From Patiria miniata (Eukaryota; Echinodermata; Asteroidea; Valvatida; Asterinidae), in the NCBI RefSeq assembly GCF_015706575.1, contig NW_024037053.1, forward strand, positions 2,790,001 through 2,854,000: a stretch of DNA of 64,000 bases, read 5' to 3'. Within the stretch, counting starts at the first letter, position 1, and each line of letters opens with the position of its first letter. The translations under genes and the position numbers were made by a program. Shown one piece after another: positions 1-13,668 of this stretch. The notes below the pieces were generated by a model, which was not told the origin of the DNA, did no database searches, and was given only the letters and a program-made list of their open reading frames with translations.

Positions 1-240
1 TAGGACTGTTTATGAACTCGACACGGCTTTGCTTTGGCTGTGGGTAATTGATGAGCCAGCTGTGCCCACAACTTGCCTGCTTTGTCTGTTCATGGTCTGT
101 TGACCCAGTTTGAGTAGTCACGGTGCTTGCTTGACTTACAATCTGACTGCTGGTGACTAGCCTGTGTTGAAATTATAGCAGAAGGAAGTGGATGGAAATT
201 CTGACTGTCTGTGACTGTTTAAATAGCAGGAGGGTTAAAA
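1..240 (+). repeat. Dispersed repeat family F, truncated at the window edge
   Basis: Shares GGTGACTAGCCTGTGT, the GAGCCAGCTGTGCC/AAGCCAGCTGTGCC segment and the trailing GTCTGTGACTG..AGGGTTAAA with copies at 44075-44405 (+) and 52559-52830 (-). Non-coding, function unknown. Confidence 0.65.
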
Positions 241-363
241 AAAATTATGTTGCTCCTCGCCCTATTCCACAATGGCTGTTTATTTTCACTGGTGAAGCAC
301 ATTTTGTCATCTTCCGACTGCCACTGCTCGAACAGAGACATTGACAAATTGAGAGAGAGAGAG

Positions 364-430
364 ATAGCTCAGTTGGTAAAGCACTAACACGCTAGTACTG
401 GAGGTTCAAATCAAGCTACAGTCAAGTTGT
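364..430 (+). repeat. Degenerate tRNA-like repeat end
   Basis: Contains GATAGCTCAGTTGGTAAAGC (A-box) and GAGGTTCAAATC (B-box). The variable region does not fold as a functional tRNA. The downstream CAGTCAAGTTGTTTCGTTC matches the ends of the inverted tRNA-like elements at 5739 and 60654. Confidence 0.5.
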
Positions 431-1638
431 TTCGTTCATCAAATTTCTTTCATTTTGTTGATTGCAGGCACAGGCTGGTCCCAAAAGTCATCCACACCAA
501 ATACTTGGATGCTCTGGACAGAAGTCACTGATGGTCCATGAAGCAGGGCTGAATTGTAGGCTTCTACACACACTACACTTGCACCAACACTATCCTGAGA
601 TAGATACACCAAGGGCCGTTTCATACTGTCTTGCCTACCCATGTTGAAATCGACACGGGTCTACCCTAAACAGAACCCGGTCACATCACAACTTGGGTAG
701 GCTAGACGAACCGTTCATGTTAAACGGGTCGGCTGTAGATTTGGATTTTGCACCCAGGAAGAGCCACCTAACTCTGGTCCTGACCAGGGTTAGGTTTTAC
801 CCGTGTAGAGCGTTGGACCCGTGTACGTGTTCTGCATAATCCCCGAAACAGTCCTCTGTAATACGTTTGTGTGCTTAGTCTATGGGAGAGTGTTATATTA
901 CAGGGACAAAGGGAAACACAAAGCATTGTCCTCGAGAGTATAGTAAAACACGACTGTGTGTAGAAGCTGTGTTGGATTCTTGCTAGTGAGAAAGGGTTCC
1001 TGAAATCTCCTTGTTGGACTTGAGTCTGTCAAGGAGATTTTGGATAGTATGAATGGCCCTATGGTGCAAGGGAGAGGGGTAGCGATGGGACGTACACGTA
1101 CCTCCAACGAAGGAATTCCTTTGGTCATGTGATTTTTCTGTCTTGGTTTCTTTAATTTGGTCTATATTTAGAGCAGTCACTATTCAGTTGGTTTCTGACA
1201 AAATGGTTCCAACTGAGCCGCACAAAAATGTTTACAAAAAGCTGTCGTTGCTGTTGTTAGAAGGCTACACAACGTCTACTTTTCTGCCCTGAACCCAAAG
1301 AAAACTACAGCAAGAAAATTTCTTAACATTTTCTGAAAGGAAAAGTTTTACAGGGAAAGTACTTTTTCAGTTTTATTGCACGAAGATACCGCCAGTACTT
1401 TGAAGTGTATGTATGCCAGTACGAAGTGAAGACTTTTGTTTTGATTTTACACAAAAACACCACCTAACGATATTACACTTTTGAAGAGTCACTGACGAAC
1501 TGCTCGTCAACATAACATTCCATTTTGAAGTTTCAAATTAAAGCAATATGAATGAATTTGGAAAAGAACAACACACTTTATACATGATTTAATTGCAGAG
1601 GAAAAATACCGTAGATGTATTAAGTGCCAACTGAAATC
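430..1638. other. Gene-free stretch
   Basis: No coding evidence. A weak inverted relation (ACACGGGTCTACCC near 651 against GGTTTTACCCGTGT near 792) may mark an old fold-back. Otherwise nothing is recognised. Confidence 0.3.
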
Positions 1639-2235
1639 TTAGGTTGAACTTTATGACATGCTGTCAAAAGCCAACCTCAGGTTGACCTGCCATTTGCGTG
1701 CGCCTTAGGTTGAACTTTATGACATGCTGTCAAAAGCCAACCTCAGGTTGACCTGCCATTTGCTTGCGCCTTAGGTTGAACTTTATGACATGCTGTCAAA
1801 AGCCAACCTCAGGTTGACATGCTATTTGCTTGCGCCTTAGGTTGAATTTTATGACATGCTGTCAAAAGCCCGCCTTGGGTCGACCTGCCATTTGCTTGCG
1901 CCTTATTAGGTTGAATTTTATGACATGCTGTCAAAAGCCAACCTCAGGTTGACATGCTATTTGCTTGCGCCTTAGGTTGAACTTTATGACATGCTGTCAA
2001 AAGCCAACCTCAGGTTGACCTGCCATTTGCTTGCGCCTTAGGTTGAACTTAATGACATGCTGTCAAAAGCCAACCTCAGGTTGACCTGCCATTTGCTTGC
2101 GCCTTAGGTTGAACTTTATGACATGCTGTCAAAAGCCAACCTCAGGTCGACTTGCATTTTGCTTGCGCCTTAGGTTGAACTTTATGACATGCTGTCAAAA
2201 GCCCGCCTCAGGTTGACCTGCCATTTGCTTGCGCC
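1639..2235 (+). repeat. 66-bp tandem array, 9 units
   Basis: Units begin TTAGGTTGAACTTTATGACA at 1639, 1705, 1771, 1837, 1906, 1972, 2038, 2104 and 2170. There is one 3-bp insertion before the fifth unit. Each unit contains the 13-bp palindrome CAACCTCAGGTTG. Stops in all plus frames argue against coding. Confidence 0.92.
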
Positions 2236-4472
2236 GCGACCGAACAACGATCGGCATCGAGCAGAAAAGTCATGCTCAGGTCACAAAACTGAGAAATTGT
2301 GTCATTCTCATGGAGCAAGCGGCATCTGGGCACAGAATAATTGCAGCCATGCTCATGTCACCTACAACGCGACAACGATTCACAATAAAAGTAGATGATC
2401 TGGATGCATACCTCAACTTCATATAGGTCGACTGCGATTGATTCCTGCATGTCGAGAACACGTTCACTCTACTCTTAATCTTATTGAGCACCAACTGATG
2501 CCGATCATCTTTCATTGCAGTTGCACTCGGGTTTGCAAAAAAATTGGGGAACTGAAATGTTCCTGGCCGTCGTAGCTCAGGCGCAGCAAGATCCTGAAAT
2601 GTCAGTCACCGGTTTTTCCACCGAGAAATCATTTAAAGAATGTCGTACCACTTTGGATTATATTGATGTTGTTATCATCGCACAAGCTGAATATCGTCCA
2701 TTGTCATGTCATTGATATAAAACTACTTAATGTATTATAAAACGTTAACTCCGTGCTCACAAAATAGGCCAAAGTTGTTTTCGTTGCCGTCCTAAAAATT
2801 CCATTTTCCACTCAACTGACCAAGTATTCAAAAGCAACAAATCTAGGAAAGAGTAGACATCATAAATGACTGAATTTAAAGAAACACTTGGTTTCAGACC
2901 AAAATATTATTTTTCTGATTTATTTGAGAAAAAAATGGATGAAAAATGTATACTAGAAATAAAAGTACCTTAAACACTAGACCAAAAAAAACAAACAAGG
3001 GAACAATTCATTCTTCACCCAAATACCTTATGTTTTGACCAAGTAATTTTGACCAAAATGTTGTCCAGGAAAACGAAAATTCAAATGAAGTTATGCGTAT
3101 TCATAACTGGATATCTTAGATGATCGTCATTGTTTAAGGCAGTGACTTTTAATCCGCTGGTCCACGATCTTTAAATTGACCAAAACATTTTTTTCACGAA
3201 GTATATTCTCCAAAATTTTCATCACTTTAAAAAATCTATTTGAATTCTTCAAGTTTACATAAACGAAATCCTTGTTTTTCCTGTAGAATAACAAAATGAT
3301 GCCTTGGGGAGACACTTTCCGATAAATTATTTGACAACATGGAAACAGTGGTCATTAGCGAGACATTTTATTATCTCCCTCAGGTTTTTAACGACCGTTT
3401 CTAGAATGAATTTTATTATCGCAAGTTGCTAAACGGTTCCTAATTAGGTCGAGAGTAGTATGATTAGAATGTTACGGGAAGGGTTTTGTTTTTGCCAAAG
3501 TTTATTGCAACGGCTCCCAAGGTACTATTTTCGGTCATTTGTGTAACCGCAATATTGAGTACTTTCTTGATCCTTTTTTTTCATATGAAGGCTTCAAGCA
3601 TATTTACAGGGTACTAGTAGTGACATAGCTTTATGCCAAGTTTGCAGCTTAACATACGACATTTGTTTCAGCCGAGAGGTTGGTTAAAATTGCACAATAT
3701 TGGGAAGATAAAAGTGTACTAAAGTCTATAACAGAATTATATGAGAGAATATTAAGCGACTATCGAGCGTTGGGTCAGCATTACTTCTTGCAAATGTGTG
3801 GAAAAAGTAACATTATTGAAGACATTTGTAAAGCTAGCAGTTGAAATTCAAACATATATAACTTGATTAATTTATTTTGTCGAGTCGCATATAGTTTCCA
3901 GTGATTTGTTTTTAGAGGAAAAATCGTTTTCCCTTTAAGCAGAAGAGAATTTGCAGACATGTTGGACATATACAGGGCGAGCCAAAAAGAAAGCAACCTG
4001 GATTAATGATTTTTTTTCCTTTGAAAAAAGGAATTACTAACATTGATCCATGCTATGAGAAATTATGCGTATTTTACTAAAATAGTCGATTCTTGACAGC
4101 TGTCCATGGAGTTCCATTGGAAGCTATTGAGCTGAGTGAGAACCAGAGATTTACACACAGGCATTCAAATACAAATGAGATTTTTATAATTTTTGGCAAG
4201 GCTGAAACATTATTTTTACTGTCAGATTTTGTGTTTTGAATATGAGGAAATGTTCTTCTGAAATAATGATAGTGATTTTTTGTCTGGTTTTCCTGTGCCA
4301 ATTTTCGTTCACTCATGAAGGCGGGAAAACGCCCTTGTTTCACTGTATTCGAACAATACATGTAAACGATCATTGGGGGACAGCTGCAGTTTGTAATGTT
4401 TGTATTAAAAAAGACATAACTTGTGAACATACTACGCAAATTTAGTGAAATTTTCACAGTTACTAGTCAATA
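2236..4472. other. Gene-free AT-rich stretch
   Basis: No gene or recognised repeat in this interval. Only short random open frames are present. Confidence 0.3.
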
Positions 4473-4726
4473 ATATGTGATGCGATCAAGCTAAATGAGT
4501 CGTTTGTCGGGAACTTCATTTGGGTATACAGGCCAAAATAGGGCCACTTCAATCACATCACTTCATCACATCTCTTGGTCTTCCGACTTCCTTAATTTTT
4601 TAACTAAAGATGGTATCAGCATGCGGTTTCACAGCAGTAATGCTGAGATTGTGCTCTTTTCAAATCTGTAAAAAAAAATTGACCAGGGTCGACAAACGAC
4701 TCATTTAGCTTGATCGCATCACATAT
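4473..4726. mobile_element. MITE family B, copy 1
   Basis: A terminal inverted repeat of about 36 bp starts ATATGTGATGCGATCAAGCT and ends as its complement (AGCTTGATCGCATCACATAT). The 254-bp element has no coding capacity. An inverted copy lies at 43763-43967. Confidence 0.85.
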
Positions 4727-5738
4727 CTACTCTATACCTGTGTTATTTTGATTAAATGGAGCAAGCCATATATTCTTTTGAAGTATTTTTTCTCATTAAG
4801 TAACTTCTTTTTGACTCACCTTAAGCGGGCGCGGACATCCAGAAATTTGTTTTACATTAGCTTGTCTAGTTCCCAGACCTATGATCTTGAAACTCAATGT
4901 TTCTTGAGCCTGGAGTGCTGACTAGTATCACACACACATAGCAACCGATGCAAACTGGTGTGCAAATTAATCTAGATGTTTTCATCGAATGACGTCACTT
5001 CGCCCTGGCTTAAAGGATATGCCAGTTGTACAATAGGAATTAGATTATTGGGTACTTAGGTTTACAATAAAGTAGAACTAATTAAAATACTTTTACAGGC
5101 AGTGCTTTATTTTATATACACTTTTATTTAGAAACCGGTAATATTTTAAGAGAGTATCTTTTTTGTTGTTAACTTTGCAATAGTAGGCCTAATTTCAGAG
5201 AAGGATTGGATTTTCTTGGTGAAAAAGGCTTCCATAAACATCGATTGAAAATAATATGTTTTCTTATCTACAAATTGGGGTCATTATATTGATATTTTAC
5301 CCACCAGAAATTATGTAATCTGTTTCCTCCTTAAAATTGAAAATTATTGCAATATTAACTTAGCATTTAAGAGTTACTATACAACACATTTGAAGATACT
5401 AAGTACCAAATCTTAACCACATATAACCATATTTCTAAAAAAAAATAAGAATTAGTTGGTTCTTTTTTCATCTATTGGTTCTTTAACTAAATGTACTCTG
5501 TGTTTTAGAACTTTGCGTTTCAGAGCTTTTATTTTAATTTGAATTTTTACGATTAGAGATATGTTTTAGTTGTAGGCCTAGATGGTGCATGTAGTTTAGA
5601 TTCCTCCTGTCGACTGCAAGTTTAGGTACTCAATCGAGGGAAGATGTTAGGTTTGAAAAACATCTTGGTGCATACATTTTCTGTTTCTAGAATTCATTTT
5701 TTGTCCCTCAAAATTACAAAACTGATTTTTTTTTTGAA

Positions 5739-5996
5739 GTGGAACAAAAAATTGAAATGAGCGGGGTTTGAACCTGCAACCATCGAATTGACTTCCAGTG
5801 CTGTACTAACCAAGCTATGGTAGTTCTCCATTTTATCAATGTCTTTGGTTTGACTAGCGCCCCTTGAACGAAGACATTAACAAAATGGGGAACCGCCAAC
5901 ATAGGGCTGGATAGCTCAGTTGGTAGAGCGCCGGAACGGCAATCCGGAGGTCGCAGGTTCGAACCTCACTCCAATCAATACCCTTGTTGCACTTCA
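5739..5996. mobile_element. Inverted-repeat element with tRNA-like sequence at both ends
   Basis: The right half has an A-box (TAGCTCAGTTGG, 5912-5923) and B-box (GGTTCGAACCT, 5956-5966) on the plus strand. The left half has the matching B-box (GGTTCAAACC) on the minus strand. The ends are inverted copies (GAAGTGGAACAAA / TTGTTGCACTTC), as are the inner arms (CCATTTTATCAATGTCTT / AAGACATTAACAAAATGG). The whole 258 bp is a palindrome. Confidence 0.75.
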
Positions 5997-7174
5997 AATC
6001 TTAACTTTTTGCACCTTCGATGTACATAATTTATTTTCTGTGGAGAGTGTTGGACCCAACTTCTTCCTGTATACACTCAGCAACAGAAGATTACATAAAA
6101 CAGTTTTCTTGAAAACAAAATTCTTGTAAGATATAGAACAGTGATTATAAAGGTTGGCGCTTGCTGTTTTTCGCTTTTTGAGTTGATACGGACATCTTGC
6201 AACTTTTGCGTTCGACACATACTCACGGGCAGAGTTGTTTGTTGAAAACTTGTACGATAATGTAGATACAAGCAAAGCATTTATTCACGAGAGATTTTGG
6301 TTTGTACACGTACTTCAAGTGTTTGTAGATACTCACGATTGTTAATATTTCAAAAAAAGTTTATCAAACAATTTAAATAGATAAATTTACGGTTGATGTC
6401 GATGTGTCCCACCCGCTTGCAGGATCCAAGAGTTTGTACATAATCGTCGTGGCAATGGTTGTTTTTACTCACCAAATATAGAAACGTCGAAGTTACGAAA
6501 GAAAGGAGTTACAAGTTTTATAAAACCAAATGAATACCTGATATATTGAGCTTAACAAAAAAAAATATTGATAAATGTAGCAACAGACAAAGTACTCCTC
6601 TATTTAAATTTGGAATAGTCTATGCAATATGTTGACGATATAAACGTGCTACCCTGACTTGTCTATATGTGATTGGCCGACCACAGAAGCTGAGGGGTAC
6701 TGCTCCCACATTGTAGAGACCTGGAGTATTTCAATTCAAAGACTAGTTTGTAAGATTTTGCTAGTTTCACTATTTTGTATCAGAGAATTGCACAAGGTTC
6801 TTTTTTATACCATGAACAGAAAAATAGCTTTGGTATTGCGGCATTTCATCTGTTATATTCCAGCTTTGTATTTGTAGTTCTTGAAATGTTCCAAGTTTTG
6901 TTTACACTTTGCAGTGTTGGGTTTTGTCGACAAACTTTTCTCGAAGATCATAGACTTTTTTTCAGACCAAGAGATAAATCTGTATGATTTAATGTGTGAT
7001 TTTATTAAAAGGGAAGGCGAAATTTCGTTTGCTTGGTTGATATTGTAAAATTGAACACATGCTGAAATCTTCCCATCATTTTGTGAAAAAGTTGGTTTTG
7101 TAATTAGGGAAGTCATTTTGGAGTTGATTTTCAGACAATTTTGAAGTTGTACTAAATAAACCTGGGGGGGGGGG
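5997..7174. other. Gene-free AT-rich stretch
   Basis: No coding signal or repeat recognised. Confidence 0.3.
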
Positions 7175-7406
7175 GGAAGCCTAGTGGTTAGGATTCGTGA
7201 CTCATGATCATAGGGTCAGGGGTTCGAATTCAGCCGCTGGCCATATGTTGTGACCTTGGGCAAGCCACTTCGCCCCACTTGCCTCTCTCCATCCAGGAGT
7301 ATAAATGGGTACCTGCATTAGCTGGGGAGTAACCTGCGATGGACTAGCATCCCATCCAGGAGGGAAAGAAATATTCTCCGTCATTTCATACCAAGATAAA
7401 CGGTAT
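7175..7406 (+). mobile_element. tRNA-derived SINE family A, copy 1
   Basis: The tRNA-like head has GCCTAGTGGTTAGG (A-box) and GGTTCGAATTC (B-box, 7221-7231). A central domain TTGGGCAAGCCACTTCGCC follows, then CCAGGAGTATAAATGGGTAC. It is preceded by a poly-G tract. Other copies are at 17455, 19191 and 37804. Confidence 0.88.
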
Positions 7407-8574
7407 TTTCTTTTAAGTCAGCTGAAAGTTCGTATAAAGTTGTCATAACAGCATTACAAAATAAAAGACAAAGTAGAAGTATAATTTATCTTTATGTTCT
7501 TGAATTTATTTCATTATTCTATTTTCAAGCCAAATCTTTAAGTTCAATTACAACAGTTACTATTTGCTAAATAATTATTTTAAAAGTATTTTATGTAAGA
7601 AATGTTTTACAGCTCCCGAGAGAGAGCATTGTTTACCAAAGTTACTTGTTTTGTTGTGCTCATTAAAATTATTTATGTTTAAAGGGTAAAAAAAAGTCAA
7701 TTAGACCTCACGTGTGTGCATATCCTTGTTGGAATTTATACAAGTTGGTTTATTCTTGAAAATTGTTTTGTTAAATGGATTTTTATTTGCTTTTAGTAAA
7801 TTAAAACTTACTGAAACCCGCGTCTGACTTTTTCGTTGTAAGTTTTCAACAAATGTAAATTATCCTGAACAAGCCAAGCAAAACTGGTTGGAGAAAAACG
7901 TTGAATTTTCAAAACGTTACACTAGTTCTTCACCTTTTGAACCATGCAAAAACGTTGTGTATGGCCAGTGTACAGATGGAAATTGAAATTTCAGTACGGA
8001 AATACTAGACCTATATCTACAGGTTTTGGTTTGAAGTCCCACCCGAGTGATTTTTTTTTTTCATTTTAAGAAACAAAACTCAAGTTTTGAGAAACAAAAC
8101 TCATGTTGTGCAAAACAATAATGATTCCAGTCTAAAAAAAAAATCTCATACAAACCAATTAAAATTAAAATAGAAATTAAAATTCTAATTAATATTTGGG
8201 TCATCTATTTACAGTCGGATCTGGAGAAAAAAAACCTAAAAGAAATTAATATTGTTCCAAAAACAAGCACACTTGAAAAATTAAGAATCTAAACCATGCA
8301 TTTATAATACATTAAAAATAATGTACAACGGGAATAAAAATGTTAACATAGAGCATATATATAATATAAACAGTCTTTGACCGTTTCACGGATTTCAGAG
8401 CAAAATATACAAGCGATATTTACATGTTTGGACCACTTTGCAAAGTCAATCTTTTCAATCGTTACCCAGACACTGCCATGCAAATTAAAGAATTCAGAAT
8501 ATTTGAAATGTTTCAAAACCATGATTTGTTCAAAACTTGAACTTGTTTTACAAGATCCAAAAAAAATCGGATGA
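7407..8574. other. AT-rich sequence downstream of ZNF367
   Basis: The part nearest 8574 is presumably ZNF367 3' UTR. No other gene was seen. Confidence 0.3.
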
Positions 8575-11505
<2,931 letters not shown>

Positions 11506-11573
11506 TGTGTCAACAGCGTCTTAAACTCACACTCCGACGAGTACGATTGTCGTATTGTTGTGTACCGATCATT

Positions 11574-11611
11574 ACGCGCCAACATTAAAACGGCACGGAT
11601 GAATTTGGCGC
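11574..11611 (+). promoter_or_regulatory. E2F-type sites just upstream of ZNF367
   Basis: TTTGGCGC at 11604-11611 is an exact match to the E2F consensus TTTSSCGC, and a near match (GCGCCAAC, reverse strand) lies at 11576-11583. Both are within about 110 bp of the ZNF367 start codon. The sites are seen in the sequence; regulation by E2F is inferred. Confidence 0.5.
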
Positions 11612-11773
11612 CTTTAAACCGCAATGCAACATGGGTTAACCGCAAGGCGCGCGACCTGCCAGCAAACACATTGTTTTTCCGCGAAGCGAATTACACAGAA
11701 TGATATAGGCCCCGTTGGTTAGTAGGAATCAAGACATTAGTTTTTAAAGGGCGTAGTTAGTTCGGAGTTTATT

Positions 11774-11781
11774 TTTGGCGC
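11774..11781 (+). promoter_or_regulatory. E2F-type site in the divergent promoter region
   Basis: An exact TTTGGCGC within TTTTTGGCGC, about 270 bp upstream of the ZNF367 ATG. It is a second copy of the 8-mer seen at 11604. Confidence 0.4.
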
Positions 11782-12530
11782 TTCATAATTAATCGATCAT
11801 CATTGGCTGAAAGCGATCGATTGGGATTTCATCCTGCCTCTTTTAGGGGGGGGGGGGGGATAGCAAAACGACCTCGTCAAGAAATTTGAGACCAGAAGTA
11901 TAAAGTTTTCTGTAAAAAAGAGAGAAAAGTTTGTCACAAACTGAAGGGGAAAAATAAACAGCATATCGCATACAGACAGCATAGACATACAAGAAAAATA
12001 CTTAAAAGATGAATTGAGTTTTATTGGACGATGAAGTTGACGAATAACTTTGACAAATTTGGCAAATAAGGACCGAAAACGAAATTGTATGTGTTCACTA
12101 ATTTAAAACAGGCATGGTGAACATGGCGTAGCCGGCCGGGTTATGGGGGGGGGGGAGGGGGGCTGGATCCGTGCAGTGGATCCGTGCAGCTGAAAGGTAG
12201 ACACCCGGTATTTTGTACCAGCTTCCCATAAATATAATGCTTGCTGTTGAACCTTTGTGAATAATTTCAAAGTCATGAAGTCCGAAATTCAAAAAACGAT
12301 GGCGTCCGGAAATTGGGCACAAAAATAATTGGCCAAGAAGTGATATGCATGTGCGTGGCGCACTTGATTAAATACGATAAGTTGATAAATTCTGATAAAT
12401 CATTATTATCTCCACTCACAAACCAAAGAACAAGTTTGTCAGAAAATTATTTTAGTATTTTGGCCCTTTTTTGGGGGGGGGGGCATTTTTAAGGGGTCCG
12501 TTGTGCACTTCGAAATAAAATCGGAAAATC

Positions 12531-12538
12531 GCGCCAAA
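12531..12538 (-). promoter_or_regulatory. E2F-type site in the divergent promoter region
   Basis: GCGCCAAA on the plus strand, so TTTGGCGC on the minus strand. It is a third exact copy between the two divergent start codons, about midway between the genes. Confidence 0.35.
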
Positions 12539-12865
12539 ATAGAATTTCTCTGGAAACGGCTTTGACTCAAGATTTATGAACGGGAATGTTTAGAGCTTGA
12601 TGAAATTTCACTTACTGGGAAATTTCAGGTAAAAATTGTGCTCTGCTAGCAAGGCACTAGAGACGAAAAATCCAAGTGCGCCACGTTAGGGGCCCTTCGA
12701 TCGAAGTTAAAATCACTCACCTTAAGTTTGAATGTTTATTAAACTTTATTGGAAATCCTTCAATCATAATCTTATACTTTCGAAAAAGCTGCATGATTGG
12801 AATATTGAGATAATCGATTAAATATTCCCTTCAATTAATCGAATATTTGTTATTTAATTGACATT

Positions 12866-12945
12866 GTGCGGGTCGGGAAGGGGGCGGGGCGTAGAAGGCA
12901 CGAGGGGGCCCGGGGGCGGACTGCCGCGGCGCGGTTCAGTCGCGT
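12866..12945. promoter_or_regulatory. GC-rich patch with Sp1/GC-box sequence between ZNF367 and SERBP1
   Basis: A short CpG- and G-rich stretch in otherwise AT-rich sequence. It contains the GC box GGGGGCGGGGCG near 12880-12892 and a CCGCGGCGCGG run near 12922-12934. It is 530-610 bp upstream of the SERBP1 ATG and could belong to its promoter. No TATA box or start site can be assigned from sequence alone. Confidence 0.4.
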
Positions 12946-13475
12946 GATGCGATGATATACCCTGTTCGTCAATTTGCCCATATAAGGCAATTCCATGTAC
13001 ACAAGGCGCACATGTCGAATTGAAAATGAGGGTTAACGCTAAGTAATTATCATTGTTGTTGAGGGATCGAACACTCTGAAACAAAACAACACTTTTTTTT
13101 CTTCGAAATAACATTTTGAGAAACATTCTAGCGGCTATCGGTTATATGCACATTGTACATATATGTATGTAACACATGCACAGTTATATTAAAAATTCGG
13201 CGCCCTCATAGCTCATGTATTATTTTGGTGCCCTGAATTCTTGGTTGGTACCAGTCTCTTCCCACTGTATTATGTCTACCTGCAACACGGCTACCAGCGC
13301 TGTATTCATCGATCATGCATTCGCGCTATGCAAAATCGCATGCATGATATCCGCATGCAGATATGCTCAGAGATTTCGCCATATTGGACGATCCCAAGAA
13401 CTTGCACAAATGCATCTGAACTTATAACGAAAAGAATCCATTGCCATCCTGAATTTGTCGAAGAAATCGGCAAAG

Positions 13476-13668
13476 ATGGATTCACAATATTCGGTACAAG
13501 TTGAAAACAGGTTCTTCCTGGACATGGACATGGTCGGAGATCCACTGGAAATCCTTCCGACGGAAAAGAAATCACAGAAGAAGGACAAGAAAAAGAAGAG
13601 CGAAGGGAAGAAGAAGGCCGAGGCAGAAAAGAAAGAACCCGAGCCACAACAGAAGCCTAAAGTCGAAG
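13476..13668 (+). CDS. SERBP1: SERBP1 coding exon 1
   Basis: Residues 1-64: the conserved N-terminal ribosome-binding-type motif, then a Lys/Glu-rich low-complexity stretch ending KPKVE. Donor GTCGAAG|GTAACT, phase 1. The start context is good. A CCATATT (YY1-like) motif lies about 95 bp upstream at 13379-13385, but a role for it is only a guess. Confidence 0.93.

Noticed and set aside
5906-5975. Possible functional tRNA gene
   Set aside because: A- and B-boxes are good, but the acceptor and anticodon arms do not pair properly, and the sequence is one arm of an inverted repeat seen elsewhere.
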